From the NCBI GenBank assembly GCA_021736135.1, contig JAIPGO010000012.1, positions 1-59,128 of the forward strand: a stretch of DNA of 59,128 nucleotides, written 5' to 3'. The notes beneath the pieces were generated by a model that made no database searches, was not told where the DNA came from, and saw only the letters and a list, made by a program, of their open reading frames with translations. Positions 1 through 8,411 of this stretch are shown here, piece after piece. Each line of letters begins with the position of its first letter. The stretch's first letter is position 1. Both the position numbers and the translations under genes were made by a program. The stretch is from Candidatus Cloacimonadota bacterium (lineage in GTDB: Bacteria; Cloacimonadota; Cloacimonadia; Cloacimonadales; TCS61).

Positions 1-231
1 CGGCTCCGCCGGTCGCTGGGGTGGAGGGGGATGACCGATGTCTATTTCTACAATTAAATATCCCCTATGGGGAAAACGAAAACAGTGATAAGTGATTTTA
101 TAATAGATACTTATAAATGTGCAAACTTGAACTGAAATTGCCAGAAAACAATAATAGTGCATTACTATTGATATTATTCAGCATAAGTTATTGAAAAGGA
201 GTGCCTGAAAGTGAACAGTCTCAAATTCCGC
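1..231 (+). repeat. Dispersed G-rich hairpin element, copy 1 (cut by window edge)
   Basis: Starts inside a GC-rich palindromic stretch followed by a run of G, then a TCCCCTATGGGGA mini-hairpin with an A-rich tail at about 50-82. It ends in a conserved block at about 175-225 that includes the motifs CATAAGTTATTGAAAAG and GAACAGTC. The same blocks in the same order recur at 9225-9465. The middle part is diverged, so this looks like an old mobile or amplified non-coding element rather than a recent duplication. The left part of the hairpin lies outside the window. Confidence 0.7.
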
Positions 232-255
232 AAACCGAAAGATATTTATTAAGCC

Positions 256-285
256 TTGACAAATAAATAATAACATTGATTAATA
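256..285 (+). promoter_or_regulatory. Candidate promoter of the Mrr-type gene
   Basis: A perfect TTGACA at 256-261 is followed after 18 bases by TTAATA at 280-285. It lies 50-80 bases before the start codon at 336, which has its own ribosome-binding site (AAGGGGTGAT). The -35 box is convincing; the -10 is only approximate. Confidence 0.35.
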
Positions 286-335
286 ATTCGCATAGTCATA
301 TGCAAATGATGAATTAAATTAAAAGGGGTGATATC

Positions 336-1250
336 ATGATTCCTGATTTTCAAACAATTATGCTTCCACTACTGGAAATATTAGGAGATAAAACTGAGCA
401 TAGACTCAAAGAACTGATTACTAATATTTCAGATCTGTTTAAACTAACCGAAACCGAACGCAATGAGCTTTTACCTAGTGGAAATCAGGCAATAATCAAT
501 AATAGGGTTGGCTGGGCAATTACATATATGAAAAAAGCAGGATTAATCTTAAGCCCCCAGCGAGCAACATTTATAATCACAGAAAATGGGGTTGAAGTAA
601 TATCAAAAAAAACAGCTAACATCAACGTTGCTTTCTTAAAAAAACTGCCAAAATTCCAGAAATGGCAAGAAGATTTCTCATCGAAAGTGAAAGCGGGAAA
701 TGAAATTGAAGAAGTAATAATTACAACAGATAAATCGCCTCAAGAGATTATTGATCATTCTTTCCAAGAGATTAATAGTCTGTTAAGTATTGAGATATTA
801 GATTTAATTAAAGTTATGGACCCTCATAGATTTGAGCAGTTAGTTATAGATTTACTTATTAAGATGGGATATGGAGGCTCAAAAATAGAGGCAGGTAATG
901 CTATTGGAAAAAGTGGCGATGGTGGAATCGACGGTATAATTAATGAAGACAAACTCGGTCTCGATACAATTTATATTCAAGCCAAAAGGTGGTCAAATTC
1001 TATAAATATCAAAGATGTTCGTGATTTTGCAGAGGCTCTACTTAGTAAGAAATCCAGGAAAGGAGTTTTTATTGCAACTTCATGTTTCCCTAAAAGTGCA
1101 TATGAATTTATAGGTAAGATTGAACCTAAGATTATTCTAATCGATGGCAATAAACTGGTTAACTTGATGATTGAGTATAATTTAGGCGTAACAATAGAAA
1201 CTAAATATGAAGTCAAGAAAGTTGATACTGATTACTTTATAGAAACTTAA
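336..1250 (+). CDS. Mrr-type restriction endonuclease
   Basis: A 304-residue protein with the Mrr layout. The N-terminal half (about 1-105) is a winged-helix-like Mrr_N domain. The C-terminal half (about 155-285) is an Mrr_cat PD-(D/E)XK nuclease domain. The conserved helix reads DPHRFEQLVIDLL, the catalytic strand includes GDGGIDG near residue 193, and the Q-x-K motif is in IYIQAKRW near residue 213. The family cuts modified (methylated) DNA, so a type IV restriction role is likely. No methyltransferase gene is adjacent, which fits type IV. The start at 336 follows a good AAGGGG site. It stands alone in a repeat-rich region, consistent with an acquired defence gene. Function is inferred from motifs only. 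Confidence 0.87.
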   Translation: MIPDFQTIMLPLLEILGDKTEHRLKELITNISDLFKLTETERNELLPSGNQAIINNRVGWAITYMKKAGLILSPQRATFIITENGVEVISKKTANINVAFLKKLPKFQKWQEDFSSKVKAGNEIEEVIITTDKSPQEIIDHSFQEINSLLSIEILDLIKVMDPHRFEQLVIDLLIKMGYGGSKIEAGNAIGKSGDGGIDGIINEDKLGLDTIYIQAKRWSNSINIKDVRDFAEALLSKKSRKGVFIATSCFPKSAYEFIGKIEPKIILIDGNKLVNLMIEYNLGVTIETKYEVKKVDTDYFIET

Positions 1251-1689
1251 ACAGTGAATTTCCCACTCAAGTCTGTGATACCCTCCAGCTGTGCAGTAAC
1301 TTTGCTCGAAGAATGGTGGTGGGTAATCTTGTTAATGTAAAATATTGCTCTTTCTAAAAACGGGAATCTTGATACAGCAAGTTGAAATTATTAGAGAAAT
1401 TTACTAAAATTGCGTTTCCGGACATTAACATGTTCAATAAACTCCACAATATATTGACACTTGTAAGTACCACTTTCATAGATATCCAATTATTTTATTC
1501 AATATGGATCTGTTGTAATTGATCTTGATATCTCTATGTTCTCTGTACTTTAAGTGGTCAAAAGTGTCGGATTTATGGTTCTTCTTTACATTTTCGGAAT
1601 TGAATTCCGAAAATGCATGAAAGGAGTGTAAACTATGACCAGAATTGATGATTAGAGCTTGAACATAGAAAAGCTTTTTTGCATCCTTT
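1251..1689. other. Gene-free stretch after mrr
   Basis: No reading frame here is supported by composition or by a recognisable product. It contains a near-perfect palindrome (1589-1615, listed separately). A GGAG-preceded ATG at 1635 opens a frame that stops after six codons, possibly the decayed start of the ATPase gene whose C-terminal remnant follows. Confidence 0.5.
1589..1615. repeat. Perfect palindrome, 13-bp arms
   Basis: Arms 1589-1601 and 1603-1615 (CATTTTCGGAATT and its reverse complement) are separated by a single G. It sits about 20 bases before a GGAG/ATG pair at 1621-1637, so it could be an operator or terminator of the decayed downstream gene. No T-run follows it on either strand. 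Confidence 0.6.
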
Positions 1690-2026
1690 AAGGGAGAGAG
1701 TTATTTGAGAACTTTGTGATTATGGAATTTCTTAAGAACCAGTTTAATCAGGGGAAAGGAAGCAACCTTTTATTTTCGGGGATAATACCGGAAATGAAAT
1801 AGACTTGATCTATGAGACTGGTTTGAGTACTGAACCGATAGAAATCAAATCTGCGCAAACAGTGAATACCAGTTATTTCAAAGGACTGGATTACTTTGAA
1901 AATTGAATAAAGGCTGTAAGAATTTAATATTTATAATGGGTTGTGATATCGAGCAAAAGGGAGAAGTATTCTATTTATGGTTATCGGCACATTGCAGATT
2001 TGATTAAGAGATTGGAAAAATCCTGA
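1690..2026 (+). pseudogene. C-terminal remnant of an AAA ATPase of the DUF4143 family
   Basis: Conceptual translation across frames gives ELFENFVIMEFLKNQFNQGK, then after a one-base frameshift near 1775 RDNTGNEIDLIYETG and PIEIKSAQTVN, and after further shifts IYGYRHIADLIKRLEKS before a stop at 2024-2026. This succession (ELFENFVI, a DNTGNEIDLI strand, PIEIKSxxT) is typical of the C-terminal nuclease-fold end of ATPases with an N-terminal AAA domain and DUF4143. The AAA part is absent. At least two frameshifts are needed, so the gene is dead. Such ATPases are common in accessory regions, which fits the neighbouring Mrr gene. Confidence 0.7.
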
Positions 2027-2054
2027 TAATGTTTTAAATCCTGGGAATCCTTAT
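2019..2054. repeat. Nonanucleotide tandem array, 4 units
   Basis: Four 9-base units: AATCCTGAT, AATGTTTTA, AATCCTGGG, AATCCTTAT. The array overlaps the stop of the ATPase remnant. A second array of the same family lies at 2135-2170. Confidence 0.6.
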
Positions 2055-2082
2055 CCTGTTGAGGGAAGTTTGGGGGCAATAT

Positions 2083-2121
2083 GCGAAAACTGCGTTTTCG
2101 AGCATTAGCGGGAGCTAATGC
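2083..2121. repeat. Pair of adjacent small perfect hairpins
   Basis: CGAAAAC-TGC-GTTTTCG is followed directly by GCATTAGC-GGGA-GCTAATGC. A diverged stretch near 1414-1450 keeps the TGCGTTT, CATTA and ACTCC segments. This suggests a small dispersed repeat rather than a terminator, since no T-run follows. Confidence 0.5.
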
Positions 2122-2134
2122 ACTCCAAAAGGAA

Positions 2135-2170
2135 AATCCTGTTAATATCTTAAATCCTGAGAATCCTGAT
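2135..2170. repeat. Nonanucleotide tandem array, 4 units (second copy)
   Basis: Units AATCCTGTT, AATATCTTA, AATCCTGAG and AATCCTGAT in perfect 9-base register. It is the same family as 2019-2054, about 80 bases downstream of it and about 30 bases upstream of the hdr operon promoter. Confidence 0.6.
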
Positions 2171-2197
2171 TTTTTAATGAAAATGATTCATTAATTC

Positions 2198-2227
2198 TTG
2201 ACACAATATAGTGAATTATGATTTATA
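2198..2227 (+). promoter_or_regulatory. Candidate promoter of the hdr-tfr operon
   Basis: Perfect TTGACA at 2198-2203, an 18-base spacer, and TTTATA at 2222-2227, about 65 bases before the ATG at 2291. It is the best promoter-like pair upstream of the five-gene operon. Confidence 0.42.
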
Positions 2228-2290
2228 CTGCAACTTTAAATAGCGTGATTCGCAGTAGTGAAGATTAAACTAAATATAATAGAGGACAAA

Positions 2291-4663
2291 ATGGGCGAAA
2301 AAAAGATTGGAGTATTTCTTTGCCAGTGTGGCGGTAATATTTCGAAAACTATCGACCTGGATGCAGTATCGCAATATGTGGAAACCCGTGAAGACGTTGA
2401 TGTAGTAAAAATCCATTCCAATATGTGTTCCGGTGCTGGTCAGAAAATGATCATTGAGGAAGCAAAGGAAAAAGGGTTGAACCGCATCGTGATTGCTTCC
2501 TGCTCACCACATTTTCATGAGAAAACATTCAAGGGAACAATGGAGAAAGCAGGCTTGAATCCCTTCGTGCTGGAACTGGTGAATCTGCGTGAGCATTGTT
2601 CCTGGGCGCATAAAGATCAGCCGGAAATTGCAACGGAAAAAGCCAAGGATCTGGTCAATGCCGGGGTCAACAAAGTGCGGGAAGATTACGAACTGGCGAA
2701 GAAGAAAATCCAGATGGGTAATCGCGTACTGGTAATCGGTGGTGGTATTGCGGGTATTCAGGCAGCGCTGGATCTGGCGGATACGGGTAACCAGGTTTAT
2801 CTGGTGGAAAAAGAGCCGACCATCGGTGGCAAGATGGCAATTTTGACCAAAACTTTTCCTACGGAAGACTGTTCCGCCTGCATAATTTCACCAAAGATGG
2901 CGGCAGCGCAGGATCATCCTAATATCACGCTTTTAACAAATTCGGAGATCGTGAGAACTGTGGGGCATCGTCTGCTATTTGACATTACGGTGGAAAAGAA
3001 ACCGCGTTACATCAAGCCGGAAATTGACATGGATCAATGCCTGATCTGCGAACAATGCGTGCAGGAATGTCCCGTGAGTGCACCCAATAAATGGGAGCAG
3101 GGGATCATGCAGCGCAAGGCTATTTATATTCCGGCAGCTTTGGCAATTCCTTTTAACTATCTGATCGATGATACGGTATGTCTGCATTTCAAGGACGGTT
3201 CCTGCAACAAGTGCGAAACAGTATGTCCTCAGCAGGTGATTGACTTTAGTCAAAAACCCGAAAGAATCCAGTTTATCGTGGATAGCATTATAGTCGCTAC
3301 TGGTTATGATTCGGTTGAACCCTCAGAAAAACCTATGTTTGGTTATGATAAATTCCAGAATGTGGTAACGGGACTGGAAATGGAGCGTATCGTTGATCAT
3401 ATCACGGAAAACCCACCTCCCCGCCCTGTTGGTAAACGAATCGCATTTATCCAGTGCGTCGGCTCACGTGATGAGCAGATCGGCAGGGAATACTGTTCCA
3501 GAGTCTGCTGCATGTATTCTGTGAAGCTGGCTTCACTCTTGAAACAGGCAAAACCAGATAAAGATATTTACATTTTCTATACAGACCTGCGCGCCTTTGG
3601 CAAAGGTTTTGAGGAATATTACAAACGGGCGCAGGATTTAGGCATAAAATTTATCCGCGGTAAGGCTGCGGAATTATATGAAAATCACGAAAATAAGAAA
3701 GTAGTATTAAAAGCGGAAGATACGCTTTCCCGACAGATAATAGAAAGTGAATTTGATCTGGTTGTGCTGGCAATGGGCTTGAAACCAAATGATTCCACGG
3801 AAAAGATCGTTAACTTTCTGAAGCTGACGAAAAGTTCCGATGGTTTTCTGCAGGAAGCGCATCCAAAATATAAGCCGGTTGATACCAATATTGAAGGTGT
3901 TTTCATTTGCGGCACAGCCCAGGGACCAAAGGATATTCCCGATACAGTTGCGCAGGCCAGCGCTGCAGCAGCGCGGGTGATGGTAACTTTGGCGCAGAAG
4001 GAATTTGATGTTGATCCTCAGCTCGCTTTTGTGCATACGGATATTTGCGATGGCTGCCAGAAATGCATTAATGCCTGTCCGAAAAATGCCATAGTGATGA
4101 AAGACGGCAAAGCGGAAGTTGTGGAAGCACTCTGCATCGGTTGTGGGGCCTGCATAGCCGCCTGCCCTGTGGAAGCACTTGATTTTCATAACAGCACTAA
4201 TTTGCAGATGTACCGTACGGTTGACGGCATTCTGGAAGAGAAAAATCCCGAGGAAAACCGCTTAGTGATTTTTGCTGATAACACATGTACTTACCGGGTA
4301 GCAGATGCACTGGGTATCAGAAAGATGAAATATGACATTGATGCACGTATCATCAGAGTGCCCAGTTCGGCGAGAATTACCACGAATCTGATTGTGCATG
4401 CAGTCAAAATGGGCGCGGATGCAGTAGTTCTGGGTGATTGTCCCGCAGCAAGTTCCCAATTTCCGTGGAGTAGAGAAGTAGCGGAAAAATCGATAGCCGC
4501 TGCTGCTGCAATTCTGGAAAACGAAGGAATTGAAGGCAAACGCATCTACTTTGAAGAATTCACGGCTGGCGACCTGGTGAAATTCACCACCCTGGTCAAT
4601 GGACTGGGTGCACAGGTGAAGCAGTTTACCAGAATAACTGAGCAGCAGAGAAAGGATATTTAA
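2291..4663 (+). CDS. hdrA: HdrA-like iron-sulfur flavoprotein with C-terminal MvhD-like region
   Basis: A 790-residue homologue of heterodisulfide reductase subunit A, the FAD subunit that passes or bifurcates electrons in Hdr complexes. An N-terminal domain (GVFLCQCGGNI) is followed by the FAD fold VLVIGGGIAGIQAAL near residue 147 and the HdrA signature TEDCSACIISPKM. Two inserted iron-sulfur motifs follow (CLICEQCVQECP near 250, CNKCETVCP near 305). A ferredoxin pair lies near 586 and 615 (CDGCQKCINACP, CIGCGACIAACP). The last ~120 residues resemble MvhD/FlpD, but most cluster cysteines are replaced. ATG at 2291 was chosen over the in-frame GTG at 2258 because AGAGGA precedes it. First gene of the operon; hdrC follows after 9 bases. 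No hydrogenase or formate dehydrogenase partner is nearby. Confidence 0.9.
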   Translation: MGEKKIGVFLCQCGGNISKTIDLDAVSQYVETREDVDVVKIHSNMCSGAGQKMIIEEAKEKGLNRIVIASCSPHFHEKTFKGTMEKAGLNPFVLELVNLREHCSWAHKDQPEIATEKAKDLVNAGVNKVREDYELAKKKIQMGNRVLVIGGGIAGIQAALDLADTGNQVYLVEKEPTIGGKMAILTKTFPTEDCSACIISPKMAAAQDHPNITLLTNSEIVRTVGHRLLFDITVEKKPRYIKPEIDMDQCLICEQCVQECPVSAPNKWEQGIMQRKAIYIPAALAIPFNYLIDDTVCLHFKDGSCNKCETVCPQQVIDFSQKPERIQFIVDSIIVATGYDSVEPSEKPMFGYDKFQNVVTGLEMERIVDHITENPPPRPVGKRIAFIQCVGSRDEQIGREYCSRVCCMYSVKLASLLKQAKPDKDIYIFYTDLRAFGKGFEEYYKRAQDLGIKFIRGKAAELYENHENKKVVLKAEDTLSRQIIESEFDLVVLAMGLKPNDSTEKIVNFLKLTKSSDGFLQEAHPKYKPVDTNIEGVFICGTAQGPKDIPDTVAQASAAAARVMVTLAQKEFDVDPQLAFVHTDICDGCQKCINACPKNAIVMKDGKAEVVEALCIGCGACIAACPVEALDFHNSTNLQMYRTVDGILEEKNPEENRLVIFADNTCTYRVADALGIRKMKYDIDARIIRVPSSARITTNLIVHAVKMGADAVVLGDCPAASSQFPWSREVAEKSIAAAAAILENEGIEGKRIYFEEFTAGDLVKFTTLVNGLGAQVKQFTRITEQQRKDI

Positions 4664-4672
4664 GAGGAAATC

Positions 4673-5077
4673 ATGGCAAAGAAAATAAAATTAGATGATA
4701 AAACCCAGGCATTTCAGAAACTTGTGGAAGACCTATGCGGACAGAATACGGCAAAATGCGACCAGTGTGGCACCTGTTCGGGTGGTTGCCCTTTCGTGGA
4801 AGATATGGATATCACCCCGGCAGAATTAATGCGTAAAGTGATGCTGGGTCAGGAAGATGTTCTGGAATCGGAAACCATGTGGATCTGCGCCACCTGTAAT
4901 ACCTGCACCGTGCGTTGCCCCCGCAAACTGGATGTTTCCAAAATTGCGGAAGCCCTGCGCCAGATACGGCTGCGTAATGAAATTGACCAGCTTGATATAG
5001 GCAAAATATCCCGCGAAGAAATCAAGGAATTACCCCAGATCGCGCTGATTGCTGCTTTACGCAAGCTTAGCTCTTAG
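4673..5077 (+). CDS. hdrC: HdrC-like 4Fe-4S protein
   Basis: A 134-residue soluble protein with two 4Fe-4S motifs: CDQCGTCSGGCP near residue 30 and CATCNTCTVRCP near residue 72. Size and spacing match HdrC, the electron-relay subunit between HdrA and HdrB. There is no membrane segment. It has a good ribosome site (AGAGGAAATC) and lies 9 bases after hdrA and 46 bases before hdrB, so all three Hdr modules are present in A-C-B order. The physiological partner is unknown. The C-terminal third (about 95-134) is helical, as in HdrC. Confidence 0.88.
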   Translation: MAKKIKLDDKTQAFQKLVEDLCGQNTAKCDQCGTCSGGCPFVEDMDITPAELMRKVMLGQEDVLESETMWICATCNTCTVRCPRKLDVSKIAEALRQIRLRNEIDQLDIGKISREEIKELPQIALIAALRKLSS

Positions 5078-5123
5078 GTCTGATAAGCGAAAATTATAAT
5101 GATATATATAAGGAGAGCTTAAA

Positions 5124-6020
5124 GTGAAAATACCATATTTCCCTGGTTGCTCATTAAAGACGTATGCCAGTGGTTTTGAGAAATCGGCAATTGCAGCCGG
5201 AAAAGCTCTGGATATTGAACTGGTGGAGCTGCCGCGCTGGAACTGCTGCGGCGTGGTGTCATCGCTGACAAAAGATGATCTGATGCATCACCTGGCACCG
5301 GTTCGCAATCTGATGAGATTATCCGATATGAAAACCAGTGGTCTGGCAGATGAAGATAAGCGCTTGCTCGTTTTGTGCTCGATGTGTATGAACACTTTTA
5401 AAAGAACGAACCTCAAAGTGCGAGAAAATTCTGAAGACCTGGCGACCTTGAATGATTTCATGTATCTGGAAGAAGCCAAATATGACGGCAGCGTGGATAT
5501 CGTGCATTTTCTGGAACTGCTCAAGGAATACGGTTTCGACAAAATCAGTGAGTCGGTTAATACTTCGCTGGCTGGTTTGAAGGTGGCACCCTATTATGGC
5601 TGCATGCTCATCAGACCAAAAGAAGTGGGCATTGATGATGCCGAAGAGCCAACGATATTTGAAAATTTAATCAGCTCGCTGGGTGCAGAACCTGTCAGCT
5701 GGCATGCCAAAAACCAGTGCTGCGGCAGTTATCTCACGGTAAATAAGCAGGATACGGTCATTAAACTTACGCGCCGGATTCTGGATAATGCGCAGCAGGA
5801 AAAAGCAGATGTCATTGTAACGAGCTGTCCGCTATGCGCCTTTAATCTCGATAGCCGCCAGGCACTGCTCCAGGAAACAAATCCCGGTTTTGAACCAATA
5901 CCGGTGTTATATTTCACGCAATTAATGGCAATTGCTTTCGGGCTGGATGCTGCAACTTATGGCTTTGAAAAGAACAAGGTGGATCCTATGCCGCTTTTAA
6001 ATAAGAAAGTATTTATCTAA
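5124..6020 (+). CDS. hdrB: HdrB-like protein with cysteine-rich CCG domains
   Basis: A 298-residue protein of the HdrB family. It opens with YFPGCSLKTYASGFEKSA and carries the cysteine-rich CCG signatures: NCCGVVS near residue 40, LCSMCMNTF, YYGCMLIRP, QCCGSYL near 200 and SCPLCAFNL near 235. In methanogens this subunit holds the non-cubane clusters that reduce a disulfide, so a thiol/disulfide substrate is likely. A bacterium would not be expected to use CoM-S-S-CoB, so the substrate is unknown. The start is GTG at 5124, supported by AGGAGAG eight bases upstream. It is the third gene of the operon; tfrB follows after 14 bases. Confidence 0.88.
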   Translation: MKIPYFPGCSLKTYASGFEKSAIAAGKALDIELVELPRWNCCGVVSSLTKDDLMHHLAPVRNLMRLSDMKTSGLADEDKRLLVLCSMCMNTFKRTNLKVRENSEDLATLNDFMYLEEAKYDGSVDIVHFLELLKEYGFDKISESVNTSLAGLKVAPYYGCMLIRPKEVGIDDAEEPTIFENLISSLGAEPVSWHAKNQCCGSYLTVNKQDTVIKLTRRILDNAQQEKADVIVTSCPLCAFNLDSRQALLQETNPGFEPIPVLYFTQLMAIAFGLDAATYGFEKNKVDPMPLLNKKVFI

Positions 6021-6034
6021 GGAGGACTTATATA

Positions 6035-6721
6035 ATGTCAATAGAGAAAAAGATGGTTACAGTTTATATAATGGGCGAACCTCAGCAGGTACCGGAAGGT
6101 TCCACGATCATCATGGCATGGGAATATGCAGGTTTTCAGCTAAAAAAGGGTATTGGTTGCCGGGAAGGCTTTTGTGGCGCTTGCGCTACTGTTTACCGTG
6201 AAAAGGGCGATTACAAGCTGAAAGGCGGTCTTGCCTGCCAGACGGTGGTTACTGATGGTATGTCACTGGTGCAGATTCCTTTTGTACCTTCTGAAAAACC
6301 GCAGTATGATCTGAAAAATCTGGAACCTAATATTGATACATTCAAGGAACTTTTCCCGACTATTTTCCGTTGCGTTGCCTGCAATACCTGCACGAAAGCA
6401 TGTCCCCAGGATATCAAGGTGATGGATTATATTCAGCAATTGAAACGTGGTGATATTGCTGCCGCGGCAGATACTTCTTTTGACTGCATCCGCTGTGGAC
6501 TTTGTGCTTTGCGCTGTCCTGCAGATATTGTCCAGTTTAATGCCGCTACTCTGGCACAAAGGTTATATGGCAAATACCTGGCATTGCGCAGCCCGGAACT
6601 GGAAAACCGTCTCAAAGAAATTGATGACGGAAAATTTGATGCGGAAATTGCTGAACTGAATAACATGGGACATGATGATCTGGTAACAAAATATTATTCC
6701 CGCCAGATCAAAATCAAATAA
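6035..6721 (+). CDS. Fumarate reductase/TfrB-like iron-sulfur subunit
   Basis: A 228-residue iron-sulfur protein. The N-terminal half is a 2Fe-2S ferredoxin domain (GCREGFCGAC near residue 42, then LACQT near 68). The C-terminal half has two 4Fe-4S motifs (CVACNTCTKACP near 113, CIRCGLCALRCP near 151). This is the SdhB/FrdB and thiol:fumarate reductase TfrB arrangement. Archaeal TfrB carries a further C-terminal HdrB-like CCG domain; here that module is absent and a separate hdrB lies just upstream. The ribosome site is TAAGGAGG. Predicted cytoplasmic, linking the flavoprotein encoded 11 bases downstream to the Hdr subunits. Confidence 0.83.
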   Translation: MSIEKKMVTVYIMGEPQQVPEGSTIIMAWEYAGFQLKKGIGCREGFCGACATVYREKGDYKLKGGLACQTVVTDGMSLVQIPFVPSEKPQYDLKNLEPNIDTFKELFPTIFRCVACNTCTKACPQDIKVMDYIQQLKRGDIAAAADTSFDCIRCGLCALRCPADIVQFNAATLAQRLYGKYLALRSPELENRLKEIDDGKFDAEIAELNNMGHDDLVTKYYSRQIKIK

Positions 6722-6732
6722 GGGGGAGAAAA

Positions 6733-8403
6733 ATGTATCCAGATTATATGATGGAATCAATCAGAAAAGTGGAAGCAACTCGGCCACAAAGACTGGCAAT
6801 AGCCAAGAAAATGGGTAAGCAGGTTTTTCCTTCCATGACAGAAGACGAAAGGGAACATATATTAACAACCTATCATCCGGATTATAAAAAAGACGCGCGC
6901 AAAGAACTACGTATTGGACCCAATAAAGGCGAAATGATCACTAATGAAGTGGTGGATATCATGGAATCATATCCCCGCTATAAATCCAGCGATCTGGATC
7001 TTAGTAAAGTTGATTACGAAGTTGATGTGCTGGTGATCGGAGCTGGTTCAGCAGGACTGGCAGCAGCTCTGGAAGCTGGCAAACGCGGCGTAAAAACTTT
7101 GCTTGTTACCAAGTTGAGATTAGGCGATTCCAATTCCATGATGGCTCAGGGTGGCATTCAGGCTGCAGATCAGTCAGATGACAGCCCTACTTTGCATTAC
7201 CTCGACGTGATTGGCGGCGGGCATTTTGATAATAAGAAAGACCTGGTGGAAGCACTGGTGATGGATGCCCCAAAATCCATTAAATGGCTGGAAGATCTGG
7301 GCGTGATGTTTGATAAGAACGAAGACGGCTCGATGATGGTGAAATCCGGCGGCGGCACCTGCCGTAACCGTATGCATTCCACCCGTGATTATACCGGTGC
7401 CGGTATCTGCCGCGTGCTTAGAGATGAATTATACAGTAATGGCGGCGATATTAAATATCTGGAATATGTATCTGCAACCGATCTAATCATGGACGATAAG
7501 GGTCAGGTGGCAGGAGCTATAATTTATCATATTGAGCTCAAGGAATATTTCATTATCAAAGCCAAAACTGTGATCATTGCCACTGGTGGTTTCGGCAGAC
7601 TGCATATCCGCAACTTCGAAACTACCAATCATTACGGTGCTACCGGAGATGGACTGGTCATCGGCTATCGTGCCGGAGCTAATATGCTTTTTATGGATTC
7701 CGTGCAGTATCATCCAACGGGAGCAGTATTTCCGGAACAAATAGTAGGTTTCCTTTGTACCGAAAAAGTCAGGTCACTGGGAGCGCAGCCGATAAATCAT
7801 GATGGCGAACTTTTCGTTTATCCGCTGGAACCGCGTGACGTGGAAGCTTCCTCATTTATCCGCGAATGCGAAGAGGGCAGAGGTGTAAGCACTCCATCAG
7901 GTTTGAAAGGCATCTGGCTGGACAGTCCTCTTATCGACCAGATTATGGGAGAAGGAACTATTGAAAAAAATCTTCCGGCAATGCTGCGGCAGTACCAGCG
8001 CTTTGATATTGACATCAGAAAATATCCTATGCTGGTCTTCCCTACTCTGCATTATCAGAATGGCGGCCTGGAAATTAATGCCAAAGCAGAAACTACCATT
8101 CCCGGACTTTACGTTGCCGGTGAAGCATCCGGTGGTGTGCATGGCAGAAACAGACTGATGGGTAATTCCCAGCTTGATATCATTGTATTTGGCAGAAGAG
8201 CAGGCATCAATGCTGCCGAAAAAGTGCTGGCAGGTATTGAACTGGGTAAATTAACCCTGAAGCATCTGGATGATTACAGCAAAGAAGTTGAGAAACTCGG
8301 CATTGATAAAAAACGTATTTCCCCGTTGATCCTTCCGGATTATATCCCGGATCATATTAAAGCAAAACAGATGACCCAGGAATATCTGGGCACTTTGGTT
8401 TAA
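6733..8403 (+). CDS. Soluble fumarate reductase-type flavoprotein (TfrA/FrdA-like)
   Basis: A 556-residue flavoprotein of the succinate dehydrogenase/fumarate reductase/aspartate oxidase family. The FAD fold is DVLVIGAGSAGLAAALEAG near residue 95-113. Residues matching the catalytic set of FrdA are present: HPTG, the arginine of LEPRD, HYQNGG and NRLMGNSQ. The usual covalent-FAD histidine position reads SNSMMAQGG, so FAD is probably non-covalent, as in aspartate oxidase. About 95 residues precede the FAD domain, longer than usual. No membrane anchor gene follows, so the enzyme should be soluble. It is the last gene before a strong terminator. The likely reaction is fumarate/succinate interconversion; another enoate substrate is possible. 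Confidence 0.84.
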   Translation: MYPDYMMESIRKVEATRPQRLAIAKKMGKQVFPSMTEDEREHILTTYHPDYKKDARKELRIGPNKGEMITNEVVDIMESYPRYKSSDLDLSKVDYEVDVLVIGAGSAGLAAALEAGKRGVKTLLVTKLRLGDSNSMMAQGGIQAADQSDDSPTLHYLDVIGGGHFDNKKDLVEALVMDAPKSIKWLEDLGVMFDKNEDGSMMVKSGGGTCRNRMHSTRDYTGAGICRVLRDELYSNGGDIKYLEYVSATDLIMDDKGQVAGAIIYHIELKEYFIIKAKTVIIATGGFGRLHIRNFETTNHYGATGDGLVIGYRAGANMLFMDSVQYHPTGAVFPEQIVGFLCTEKVRSLGAQPINHDGELFVYPLEPRDVEASSFIRECEEGRGVSTPSGLKGIWLDSPLIDQIMGEGTIEKNLPAMLRQYQRFDIDIRKYPMLVFPTLHYQNGGLEINAKAETTIPGLYVAGEASGGVHGRNRLMGNSQLDIIVFGRRAGINAAEKVLAGIELGKLTLKHLDDYSKEVEKLGIDKKRISPLILPDYIPDHIKAKQMTQEYLGTLV

Positions 8404-8411
8404 TGATTATC

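Noticed and set aside
1589-1615. Rho-independent terminator of the Mrr gene
   Set aside because: Stem is AT-rich with a one-base centre, lies 340 bases downstream and has no T-run.
2258-2290. GTG at 2258 as the start of hdrA
   Set aside because: ATG at 2291 has an AGAGGA site at the right distance and gives the usual family N-terminus.
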